A DNA stretch of 64,000 nt from positions 871 through 64,870 of the forward strand of contig DKPB01000001.1 in the NCBI GenBank assembly GCA_002471015.1. Direction: 5' to 3'. Below are positions 44,243 to 52,318 of this stretch, in pieces. The notes beneath the pieces were generated by a model. The model searched no databases, was not told where the DNA came from, and worked only from the letters and a program-made list of their open reading frames with translations. Origin of the DNA: Stenotrophomonas sp. UBA7346. Its GTDB lineage: Bacteria > Pseudomonadota > Gammaproteobacteria > Xanthomonadales > Xanthomonadaceae. How positions within the stretch are numbered: the first letter of the stretch is position 1; every line of letters begins with the position of its first letter. The position numbers and the translations under genes are program-made.

Positions 44243-44614
44243 ATGCGCAGCTTCCATCCCCTGCTTGCCTCCACCATCACCGCAATGGCGCTGCTCGCCG
44301 CGGGCGGTGCCCAGGCCCAGACGTATGGTCCCCAGGACGAAGGCCGCCGCTTCAACGACGGCAGCCGCGTGGTGTGCCACAAACAGGAAATAGCAAACAA
44401 TGCGCGCGACAACAACCGCATTGCAGGTACCGCCACCGGCGCTGTCATTGGTGGCCTGCTGGGCAACCAGGTTGGCGGCGGCAACGGCCGCAAGCTGGCA
44501 ACAGCTGGTGGCGCGGTTGCCGGCGGCCTGATCGGTCGCAACGTGCAGGGCCGCAACCAGGAGCGCAATGGGCAGCGCGTGGTCCAGACCCATTGTGAGC
44601 GCGTCTACCGCTGA
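44243..44614 (+). CDS. Glycine-zipper 2TM domain protein, exported
   Basis: A 123-residue protein with a signal peptide (MRSFHPLLASTITAMALLAAGGAQA). The C-terminal half has two Gly-rich segments (ATGAVIGGLLGNQVGGGNG and ATAGGAVAGGLIGRNVQG), the glycine-zipper pattern of the Rickettsia 17-kDa antigen/SlyB-like families, which sits in the envelope. Cys residues (VCHK, HCERVY) near each end may form a disulfide. AAGGAG lies upstream of ATG 44243 and a strong terminator follows. Confidence 0.9.
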   Translation: MRSFHPLLASTITAMALLAAGGAQAQTYGPQDEGRRFNDGSRVVCHKQEIANNARDNNRIAGTATGAVIGGLLGNQVGGGNGRKLATAGGAVAGGLIGRNVQGRNQERNGQRVVQTHCERVYR

Positions 44615-44651
44615 TCCAGGCCCGCCCCAATCAAGCCCTCCCAGGAACTAC

Positions 44652-44676
44652 AAAGGCCCCTTACGGGGCCTTTTTC
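44652..44676 (+). terminator. Intrinsic terminator after the glycine-zipper gene
   Basis: Perfect 9-bp stem AAAGGCCCC / GGGGCCTTT with loop TTAC, followed by TTT. It lies 37 bp after the stop and also precedes the convergent acyltransferase stop at 44696. Confidence 0.85.
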
Positions 44677-44695
44677 ATACGCGGGGCGCTGCAGC

Positions 44696-45580
44696 TCAGC
44701 CCTGCTGGCCGAGCATACGGTTGATGTCCTCGTCCTTCTGTTGCCACAGGCCGTTCATCCACTGCTGGAACTGGGCGCGGAAGTTGCGATCTTCCTGGTA
44801 ATTGCGACCGATGAACTCTGCAGGGATTGGCAGCTTGCGCACCAGCACTTTTACTTCCGGCAAGCGATTGGCCATCAGGTCGATCATCGAAGGAATGCCC
44901 TTGGGGTAGACGATGGTCACGTCCAACAAGGCATGCAGGCCCTTGCCCATTGCATCGAGCACGAACGCCACGCCGCCGGACTTGGGCTTGAGCAGGTGCT
45001 TGAACGGCGAAGACTGGCCGTCATGCTTGTCGCGGGTGAAGCGGGTACCTTCGACGAAGTTCATCACCGCCACGGGGATGCTGGCAAACTTCTCGCAGGC
45101 CTTGCGGGTCACTTCCATGTCACGCCGCCCCAGCTCCGGGTTCTTCGCGATCTGCTTGCGGGTGTAGCGGCCCATGAACGGGAAATCCAACGCCCACCAG
45201 GCCAGGCCCAGCACCGGCACCCAGAACAACGAGCGCTTCAGGAAGAAGCGCAGCAAGGGGATGCGCCGGTTGAAGACCTTCTGCAGCACCAGGATATCCA
45301 CCCAGCTCTGGTGGTTGGCCAGCACCAGGTAGTGGCCATCGCGCTCCAGGTCTGACGCGCCGCTGACCTCGAAGCGGGTGGAGGTGAACATGCCGATCAT
45401 GGCGCTGTTGACACCGATCCAGCTCTCGGCCAGGCCGGTAAGCAGGGGGTTGCAGGCGCGCCGCACCGCACGCAAAGGCAACATCGCCTTGAACAGCGCC
45501 ACGGCAAACAGCGGCAGGCAATGTGCCAGCGTGTTGAGGGCAATCAACAGCAGGATCGGAACAACACGCAACCAAACCAT
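44696..45580 (-). CDS. 1-acyl-glycerol-3-phosphate-type acyltransferase (YihG-like)
   Basis: A 294-residue membrane acyltransferase. The catalytic HxxxxD motif is His90-Gln-Ser-Trp-Val-Asp95, and the substrate block FVEGTRFT lies about 75 residues later, both hallmarks of PlsC-type enzymes. N-terminal helices (PILLLIALNTLAHCLPLF) anchor it. The arrangement fits YihG, which makes unusual acyl-chain phospholipids. ATG 45580 (MVWLRVVP) is preferred; a longer upstream reading is low-complexity and lacks support. Confidence 0.9.
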   Translation of the reverse strand: MVWLRVVPILLLIALNTLAHCLPLFAVALFKAMLPLRAVRRACNPLLTGLAESWIGVNSAMIGMFTSTRFEVSGASDLERDGHYLVLANHQSWVDILVLQKVFNRRIPLLRFFLKRSLFWVPVLGLAWWALDFPFMGRYTRKQIAKNPELGRRDMEVTRKACEKFASIPVAVMNFVEGTRFTRDKHDGQSSPFKHLLKPKSGGVAFVLDAMGKGLHALLDVTIVYPKGIPSMIDLMANRLPEVKVLVRKLPIPAEFIGRNYQEDRNFRAQFQQWMNGLWQQKDEDINRMLGQQG

Positions 45581-45921
45581 GACGATACCGGGGCAACCCG
45601 TGGACCCAAAGAAGCACAGGGTAGCAAAATGGCCCGCCGCGGACCTGCCCAATCGGCCCCGGTTGATGGCTGCCGGCGGCACCGTCCCTTCTCGCCCCTC
45701 CTGCGGCCAGCACCCGGATGCCGTACAACGGATGCCCGGCAACCCGGAAACATGGCCAGCGCACGCAATCCTCCATCCGCGTCATCAGGAAGGGCAGGAT
45801 CAGCAGCAGGTGACTGGCATGCCCCCCGCATCGGCGCTGATTGCGACCCCCGGGGCCAGGCCAACGCGTGCAGCAAGCGGCAAGTCACTGCTTGGCGCAG
45901 CCGACAATCCCGTCTGTGCCC
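45581..45921. other. Gap of 341 bp without a recognisable feature
   Basis: Between the acyltransferase start and the stop of the MBL gene there are only short, non-conserved ORFs. I see no hairpin repeat or promoter I would stand by. Confidence 0.5.
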
Positions 45922-46875
45922 CTACTTCCAGTCCATCTCACCCTTGGCAACCTTGGCGCTCAGCTCCAGCGAAGCCTCCCCTTCCAGCCCCGGGTAACGC
46001 TGTTTCATGGCCGCCATCAATGCATTGGCACTCTTGGTTTTGGCCGCCTCTTCATCGAAAGCGCGGATGTAGCCGGCGGTGAACTCAACTGCCGCCATGT
46101 CCTGCGGCGCGCCAGCGGCATAGTGGCCCGGAATGACCCGCAGCGGCTCCAGTGCCTGGATCCGCTGCAACGCGGCCAGCCAATCCTGATGCGACTGCGG
46201 TGTCTGCGTATCAGCCATGAACACATGCGAGCCGGCGTCCACCAGCACCCCACCCATCACCGTCCTGATCGACGGCACCCACAGCACGGTACGGCCGGGG
46301 CTGGCGCCGTCCAGACCGATAACCTGCAGGGTCTGCCCTTCCAACTGCAGGCTGTCACCCTGCAGCGGTGAAGGCACCAACAGGGTTCCCGGTGCGTTCG
46401 CGCCCAGCTGCGGCCCCCAGATCCTGAGCTTTTCGTCCTTGCTGGCCTGGATATGCGCAATGGTCTGTGGCGTGGCCAGTATCTGCGCATCGGGGAAAGC
46501 GGCATGCAGCGTCTCCAGCCCGAAATAGAAATCCGGGTCGCCGTGGCTGATGTAGATCGTGGTCAGCTTCTTGCCGGAGGCCTTGATCATCTCGACCAGC
46601 TTGGCCGCATCGGCGGTGGAGAACTGTGCATCGACCAGCACGGCATCGTTGGCGCCGCTGAGCAACACGGAGGACACCGCGAAGATCCCGTTCTCACCCG
46701 GGTTGTAGACCTGAACTTCCAGCGGTTGCGCGATGCCGCCGCCGGCCGGGCCTTGCGTTGACGGTTGATCGGCGACCGGCGCGACGTCGCCCTCCTTGCT
46801 TCCACATGCAGACAACATCCCCGCCAGCGCAACCAGCATCACGGTGCGCATTGCCATGACTGCCTTACCCATCAT
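45922..46875 (-). CDS. MBL-fold lipoprotein with variant metal site
   Basis: A 317-residue protein with a type II signal (lipobox Leu21-Ser-Ala-Cys24). The metallo-beta-lactamase fold is visible, but the first metal motif reads His111-Gly-Asp113-Pro-Asp115-Phe116 where most families have HxHxDH, so one or more His ligands are replaced. A later PGHYAAGAPQ supplies the next His. The SHGDPDFYFG block is typical of one subfamily of these hydrolases, so the variant is probably normal for it. GGAGAAGG precedes ATG 46875. It should sit at the membrane; substrate unknown. Confidence 0.88.
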   Translation of the reverse strand: MMGKAVMAMRTVMLVALAGMLSACGSKEGDVAPVADQPSTQGPAGGGIAQPLEVQVYNPGENGIFAVSSVLLSGANDAVLVDAQFSTADAAKLVEMIKASGKKLTTIYISHGDPDFYFGLETLHAAFPDAQILATPQTIAHIQASKDEKLRIWGPQLGANAPGTLLVPSPLQGDSLQLEGQTLQVIGLDGASPGRTVLWVPSIRTVMGGVLVDAGSHVFMADTQTPQSHQDWLAALQRIQALEPLRVIPGHYAAGAPQDMAAVEFTAGYIRAFDEEAAKTKSANALMAAMKQRYPGLEGEASLELSAKVAKGEMDWK

Positions 46876-47148
46876 CCTTCTCCATTTGGTCGATCGCCGG
46901 TGCAGCTCGCCCTTCAGCTTCCCTCTGCAGGGCACAGATGGCGGACCACTACCCTTTGCAGACCGATGCTGAGCCGGACCGCGTTATCGAGGCGTAAAGC
47001 AGGCTGCCCATGCCATCCATACAGCGAGTCTGGAATCTGGGCACGCCGGCAACCGCCACCATTCCGGCGGGCTCCATCGTCAAGGAGGTTGGGGACAAAT
47101 CAGCAATCACCCCGGTGACCTCGACCCGCCGCCGGCAACCCACCGCTA

Positions 47149-48189
47149 TCACGCTGTGCTGAGCACCGGCGCCAGCATCCGGAACGTGCCGGCGTCGGCA
47201 TCCATCTCCACCTTGCCGCCGACCGGCACGATGAACTGCTCCTTGATGTGGCCAATCATCGCGCCGCGGTAGGCCGGGATCTTCAACGGCAGGATGTAGT
47301 CGTCGAAGATCTGGTCCAGGGTCAAGGACCCATAGCCGTCACCCGGCGAACAATCGGTGCACTCACCGAAGATGAAGCCGGCGATCTTGTCCAGCGCGCC
47401 CATCAGCTTCAAGGTGCTGAACATGCGATCGATGCGGTAAGGCGCCTCTGCCACGTCTTCCAGGAACAGGATCTTGCCGGCGAAATCCGGCAGATAGGGC
47501 GAACCGGCCAAGGCCGTGAGCACGGTCAGGTTGCCGCCGATCAACTCGCCTTGCACCTTGCCACCACGGATGGTCAGTGTGCGGTTGTCGCGCGGCACCA
47601 GTTCGTCGTCACTTTCGCTACGGTTCTGGTACTGCATCAGCTCGCGCTTGAAGAATACGCGTTCGAACTGATCGACATTGAAGCGGTTCCAGCTGCCCGC
47701 ACCGATCTGCCCATGGAACATCACCAGCCCGGTTTTGGCATGGATGGCGCAATGCAGTGCGGTGATGTCCGAGTAACCGAGCAGCACCTTGGGATTGGCG
47801 CGGATGCGCTCGTAATCGAGCAGCGGCAGCAGCCGCGCCGCGCCCGAACCGCCACGCACACAAATGATCGCCTTGACCTGCTTGTCGCCGAACATGGCAT
47901 TCAGATCACCGGCACGCTCGGCGTCGGTGCCGGCCAGGTGGCCATGGCGTGCGCCGTAATGGGCACCGGTCTTGACCACGAAACCAAAGGCCTCCATGGC
48001 TTCCTGCGCCAACTGCAGGCTGAGCCGCTCACTGCTGGCCGAGGACGGGCTGACCAGCCCCACCGTGTCACCCTTGGCGAGCCCGGCCGCCAGCAGCTGC
48101 CCGCGCGTAGCCGCCATTGCGCCCTGTATGCCGAGCAGCGGCAAGGTGGCCGCCAGTGCCGTACCGCCAATAAAACGCCGTCTATCCAT
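47149..48189 (-). CDS. LD-carboxypeptidase (S66) with Tat-type signal
   Basis: A 346-residue S66 peptidase. The nucleophile Ser140 lies in LLGYSDITALH; the Glu and His of the triad are expected around FLEDVAEAPYRIDRM and GHIKEQFIVP. E. coli LdcA is cytoplasmic and recycles murein tetrapeptides, but this protein begins MDRRRFIGGTALAATLPLLG, a twin-arginine-type signal, so it is probably exported. ATG 48189 gives the signal at once, whereas longer in-frame reading is repeat-derived. Upstream are four SMAG-like palindromes. Confidence 0.88.
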   Translation of the reverse strand: MDRRRFIGGTALAATLPLLGIQGAMAATRGQLLAAGLAKGDTVGLVSPSSASSERLSLQLAQEAMEAFGFVVKTGAHYGARHGHLAGTDAERAGDLNAMFGDKQVKAIICVRGGSGAARLLPLLDYERIRANPKVLLGYSDITALHCAIHAKTGLVMFHGQIGAGSWNRFNVDQFERVFFKRELMQYQNRSESDDELVPRDNRTLTIRGGKVQGELIGGNLTVLTALAGSPYLPDFAGKILFLEDVAEAPYRIDRMFSTLKLMGALDKIAGFIFGECTDCSPGDGYGSLTLDQIFDDYILPLKIPAYRGAMIGHIKEQFIVPVGGKVEMDADAGTFRMLAPVLSTA

Positions 48190-48243
48190 GTTGTTGCCTG
48201 TTACCGGGAGTCGGCCCAAGAGTAGCAGCGCACCGCAAGCCAG

Positions 48244-48407
48244 GTAGAGCCGAGCCATGCTCGGCTGGGGCTTTATCGACGGCCCCTCCTGTAGAGCCGA
48301 GCCATGCTCGGCTGGGGACGTACCGGGAAAGCCTCTGCCGAGCATGGCTCGGCACTACATGTTGAGATTTTCTTGTAAGGCCTTTGCCGAGCATGGCTCG
48401 GCACTAC
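48244..48407. repeat. Four SMAG-like palindromes in two opposite orientations
   Basis: GTAGAGCCGAGCCATGCTCG copies start at 48244 and 48291 in the plus direction; TGCCGAGCATGGCTCGGCAC copies at 48336 and 48385 point the other way. The two pairs face each other. They fill the gap between the icmF stop and the LD-carboxypeptidase start. Confidence 0.9.
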
Positions 48408-48426
48408 ATCGGTGCCTTTGGCGCGC

Positions 48427-51400
48427 TTACATATTGCGACGATACTCGCCGCCTACGTCGTACAGGGCGTGGCTGATCTGGCCGAGGCTGTGGGTCTTGA
48501 CGGCCTCGATCAGCGCTTCGAAGACATTGCGACGGTCGCGCGCGGTCTTCTGCAGGTAGCCCAGGCCGTGACCGTCGTGCACCTCACCGACCGCCGCTGC
48601 GCCTTCGATCTCATGCGCATGCGAGGTCTCCCCCGCCGGCGCCAGCGCATTGCGGTTGCACTGCCAGTTGTGCACGTTCTCGATCTGCTGGCCCTTCTCT
48701 TCCTCGGTGGAGCGGATCAGCTCGATCTCGGTTGCCACTTCGCCGGCATGCTCCTTGGGCAGGAACATGTTGACGCCGACCAGCGGCAGGCTGCCGTCGT
48801 GCTTCTTGTGCTCGTAGTACAGCGATTCTTCCTGGATCTTGCCGCGCTGGTACATGGTATCCATCGCGCCCAGCACGCCACCGCGCTCGCTGATCGCCTC
48901 GAACTCCTTGTACACCGCCTCCTCGACGATATCGGTGAGCTTGTTGACGATGAAGCTGCCCTGCCACGGGTTCTCGCAGAAGTTCAGCCCCAGCTCCTTG
49001 TTGATGATCATCTGGATCGCCACCGCGCGGCGCACGCTTTCCTCGGTCGGCGTGGTGATCGCCTCGTCGTAGGCATTGGTGTGCAGGCTGTTGCAGTTGT
49101 CGAACAGTGCATACAGCGCCTGCAGCGTAGTGCGGATGTCGTTGAACTGGATTTCCTGCGCATGCAGCGAACGGCCGGAGGTCTGGATGTGGTACTTCAT
49201 CATCTGGCTGCGCTCATTGGCACCGTAACGCTCGCGCATCGCGCGCGCCCAGATGCGGCGGGCAACGCGGCCGATCACGGTGTACTCCGGGTCCATGCCG
49301 TTGGAGAAGAAGAACGACAGGTTGGGCGCGAAGTCATCGATCTTCATGCCACGCGCCAGGTAGTACTCGACGATGGTGAAGCCATTGGACAGGGTGAAGG
49401 CCAACTGGCTGATCGGGTTCGCGCCGGCCTCGGCGATGTGATAGCCGGAAATCGACACCGAGTAGAAATTGCGCACCTTGTGGTCGACGAAGTACTGCTG
49501 GATATCACCCATCATCCGCAGCGCGAACTCGGTGGAGAAGATGCAGGTGTTCTGCGCCTGGTCTTCCTTGAGGATGTCGGCCTGCACGGTGCCACGCACG
49601 GTGGACAGGGTTTCTGCCTTGATCCGCGCATAGGTATCGGCATCCACCATCTGATCGCCGGTGACACCCAGCAGGGCCAGGCCCAGGCCGTTGTTGGTCG
49701 GCGGCAACTCACCGTGGTACTGCGGACGTGAGCGGCCTTCGAACAGTTTTGCGATCTTCCGCTCGGCCTCGGCCCAGCGCGCCGGGTCTTCGCGCAAGTA
49801 CTTCTCCACTTGCTGATCGATGGCAGTGTTCATGAACATCGCCAGGATCATCGGCGCCGGGCCATTGATGGTCATCGACACCGAGGTGGTTGGTGCGCAC
49901 AGGTCGAAGCCGGAATACAGCTTCTTCATGTCGTCCAGCGTGGGGATGTTGACGCCGGAGTTGCCGATCTTGCCGTAGATATCCGGGCGCGGCGCCGGGT
50001 CTTCGCCATACAGGGTGACGCTGTCGAAAGCAGTAGACAGACGCGCGGCCGGCTGGCCAACGCTCAGGTAGTGGAAGCGACGGTTGGTACGCTCGGGGGT
50101 GCCCTCACCGGCAAACATGCGGATCGGGTCTTCGCCGCTGCGGCGATACGGATAGACGCCGCCGGTGTACGGGTAGGAACCGGGCAGGTTTTCCTTCTGC
50201 AGGAAGACCAGCAGCTCGCCCCAGCTGCGATAGGTGGGTGCGGCGATCTTGGGGATCTGCTGGTGGCTCAGCGACTCGTGGTAGTTCTCGACGCGGATGG
50301 TTTTGCCGCGCACCTGGTATTCGTTGACCGGCTCGGTGATCGACTTCAGCCGGGCCGGCCACTCGCGCAGCAGGCGCAGCGCGTCCGAATCCAGCGATTG
50401 CACCGCGTCGTTGTAACGCTGTCGCAGGATCAGCAGCGAGCGATCCACTGCCTGGGGCTCACCCTCTCCCCCTGCCCCTCTCCCGAGGGGAGAGGGGAGC
50501 AACGCATCACCTGCGTACAGGTCCAGCGTACCCGGCAAGGCGGCATCGCCCAGCTCCTTCAATGCCTGCCAGAGGCTCTGCGCACGCTCGGCCACTTCTG
50601 CCTGTGACTCGATGCGGGCGTTGATGCTGCGGCCCTGTTCGGCGATTTCGGCCAGGTAGCGCACGCGGCTGCCGGGGATCAGCACCGTCGCGCGCGGCTC
50701 CTTGAGCGTGGTATCGATCTGCGGCGCCAGCGCGGCCTTGGTCCGGTCGCTGAGCAGTCGGCACAGGTTGGCGAACATCCAGCTGATGCCCGGATCGTTG
50801 AACTGGCTGGCAATGGTCGGGTACACCGGCACGTCCTCGTCCTTCATGGCGAAGGCGACGCGGTTGCGCTTCCATTGCTTGCGTACATCGCGCAGTGCAT
50901 CTTCGGCACCGCGCTTGTCGAACTTGTTCAATACCACCAGTTCGGCGTAATCGAGCATGTCGATCTTTTCCAGCTGGCTGGGCGCGCCGAAATCGCTGGT
51001 CATCACATACATCGGGAAATCGACCAGATCGACAATCTCCGAATCGCTCTGACCAATACCGGCGGTCTCGACGATCACCAGATCGAAGTGCAGCGACTTC
51101 AGGAAACCGATGCAGTCGCGCAGCACCGTATTGATCGCCGCATGCTGGCGGCGGGTCGCCATCGAACGCATATAGACGCGCCTGGAACGCAGCGAGTTCA
51201 TGCGGATGCGGTCACCGAGCAACGCGCCACCGGTGCGGCGGCGGGTCGGGTCAACCGAGATCACCGCGATACGCATCTGCGGGAAACTGGCCAGGAAGCG
51301 GTTGAGCAGCTCATCGGTTACCGACGACTTGCCCGCGCCACCGGTGCCGGTGATGCCGATGACGGGAGCACGCCGAGAATGGGGACTCGGGAATGGGGAA

Positions 51401-52014
51401 TCGGTATCCGCCTTGGCCCACTGTTTACGAAGCTTTTCCAGCTCAATCTCAGTGAATGAGCCGTTTTCAAATGCGCTAAGCCGGCGCCCAATACCAATTT
51501 CATCATTGATGTCGGGTGAGCTTGCAGCCTCCCATTCCCCATTCTCGACTCTCGACTCCCGCGCACTACCGGCACGCGCCACCACATCCTCGATCATCTC
51601 CACCAGGCCCATCTTCATGCCGTCGTTGGGGTGGTAGATGCGCTCCACGCCATAAGCCTGCAGCTCGCGGATTTCCTCCGGCGTGATGGTGCCGCCACCA
51701 CCACCGAATACCTTGATATGGCCGGCGCCCTTTTCCTTGAGCATGTCGACCATGTACTTGAAGTACTCCACGTGCCCGCCCTGGTAGGACGACAGTGCAA
51801 TCGCGTCGGCATCTTCCTGCAGCGCCGCGCGCACCACGTCTTCCACGCTGCGGTTGTGGCCGAGGTGGATCACCTCCGCACCCTGCGCCTGGATCAGCCG
51901 GCGCATGATGTTGATCGCCGCGTCATGGCCATCGAACAGACTGGCGGCGGTGACAAAGCGCAGCGGGGTGGTTTCAGGCTGGGCCTGCGGGAGCTGGGAG
52001 GCGGGGGTACTCAT
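48427..52014 (-). CDS. icmF: Fused isobutyryl-CoA mutase IcmF
   Basis: A 1195-residue fusion: cobalamin-binding domain (1-145; Asp28-Gly-His30 base ligand region), linker, MeaI-type GTPase (Walker A GTGGAGKS, 223-230), and mutase domain (about 540-1195). The substrate-pocket positions that are Tyr and Arg in methylmalonyl-CoA mutase read Phe634 (RMFAGEG) and Gln821 (DQAQNTC), so isobutyryl/n-butyryl-CoA is the likely substrate. Three in-frame stretches come from repeats: residues 150-162, 204-215 and 505-520. The linker 163-203 is more AT-rich than its surroundings. It is divergent from leucine dehydrogenase. Confidence 0.93.
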   Translation of the reverse strand: MSTPASQLPQAQPETTPLRFVTAASLFDGHDAAINIMRRLIQAQGAEVIHLGHNRSVEDVVRAALQEDADAIALSSYQGGHVEYFKYMVDMLKEKGAGHIKVFGGGGGTITPEEIRELQAYGVERIYHPNDGMKMGLVEMIEDVVARAGSARESRVENGEWEAASSPDINDEIGIGRRLSAFENGSFTEIELEKLRKQWAKADTDSPFPSPHSRRAPVIGITGTGGAGKSSVTDELLNRFLASFPQMRIAVISVDPTRRRTGGALLGDRIRMNSLRSRRVYMRSMATRRQHAAINTVLRDCIGFLKSLHFDLVIVETAGIGQSDSEIVDLVDFPMYVMTSDFGAPSQLEKIDMLDYAELVVLNKFDKRGAEDALRDVRKQWKRNRVAFAMKDEDVPVYPTIASQFNDPGISWMFANLCRLLSDRTKAALAPQIDTTLKEPRATVLIPGSRVRYLAEIAEQGRSINARIESQAEVAERAQSLWQALKELGDAALPGTLDLYAGDALLPSPLGRGAGGEGEPQAVDRSLLILRQRYNDAVQSLDSDALRLLREWPARLKSITEPVNEYQVRGKTIRVENYHESLSHQQIPKIAAPTYRSWGELLVFLQKENLPGSYPYTGGVYPYRRSGEDPIRMFAGEGTPERTNRRFHYLSVGQPAARLSTAFDSVTLYGEDPAPRPDIYGKIGNSGVNIPTLDDMKKLYSGFDLCAPTTSVSMTINGPAPMILAMFMNTAIDQQVEKYLREDPARWAEAERKIAKLFEGRSRPQYHGELPPTNNGLGLALLGVTGDQMVDADTYARIKAETLSTVRGTVQADILKEDQAQNTCIFSTEFALRMMGDIQQYFVDHKVRNFYSVSISGYHIAEAGANPISQLAFTLSNGFTIVEYYLARGMKIDDFAPNLSFFFSNGMDPEYTVIGRVARRIWARAMRERYGANERSQMMKYHIQTSGRSLHAQEIQFNDIRTTLQALYALFDNCNSLHTNAYDEAITTPTEESVRRAVAIQMIINKELGLNFCENPWQGSFIVNKLTDIVEEAVYKEFEAISERGGVLGAMDTMYQRGKIQEESLYYEHKKHDGSLPLVGVNMFLPKEHAGEVATEIELIRSTEEEKGQQIENVHNWQCNRNALAPAGETSHAHEIEGAAAVGEVHDGHGLGYLQKTARDRRNVFEALIEAVKTHSLGQISHALYDVGGEYRRNM
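50457..50500. repeat. CCCCTCTCCC hairpin repeat in-frame inside icmF
   Basis: CCCCTCTCCC (50475-50484), loop GAG, GGGAGAGGGG (50488-50497), preceded by CTCACCCTCTCCCCC. It is read on the minus strand as LLPSPLGRGAGGEGEP, a well-known peptide pattern from such repeats, without breaking the frame. Confidence 0.9.
51372..51564. repeat. GAATGGGGAATCGG inverted repeats in icmF linker
   Basis: CGAGAATGGGGA at 51374-51385 is exactly matched by TCCCCATTCTCG at 51536-51547. Arms (51372-51404 and 51531-51564) belong to the family of the metG downstream repeats. The enclosed 126 bp is markedly AT-richer than its flanks and codes for residues 163-203. Confidence 0.75.
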
Positions 52015-52318
52015 GGGCCGTGCAACATCCGGTTTCTGTTGAAACCGATCATAGAACCGCCAGCCCTGCAGGTCAGGTTGCAGCGCAGCGTGACCTTTTG
52101 CCGGTTTGCGCTATCGATGGCTACAGCAGACGCCGTTTCCGGCAAAGCGAGCTACCACCGCGGATAGCCCCTGCCTGAACATTCCCTCGGCGGGAATGGA
52201 TTAGAATGGCGCATCCGCGACCCGTCACCACCCCGACGAAGTCGCATTTTTTGTTTTCCGGCCAGCCATTTGGCCACACGATCACTGACGTTGTGGCAAA
52301 CACGCCATCGGAGCCCGC
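52015..52318. promoter_or_regulatory. Divergent promoter gap between icmF and leucine dehydrogenase
   Basis: 304 bp with no gene. A 7-bp inverted repeat CATTCCC/GGGAATG (52180-52198, loop TCGGC) and a TAGAAT candidate -10 at 52202 lie on the leucine dehydrogenase side. The two genes share this region, so a common regulator of branched-chain metabolism is plausible but not shown. Confidence 0.35.

Noticed and set aside
45544..45888. 114-codon minus frame in the gap upstream of the acyltransferase
   Set aside because: Arg/Gly/Pro-rich, no ribosome site, no motif; overlaps the acyltransferase start.
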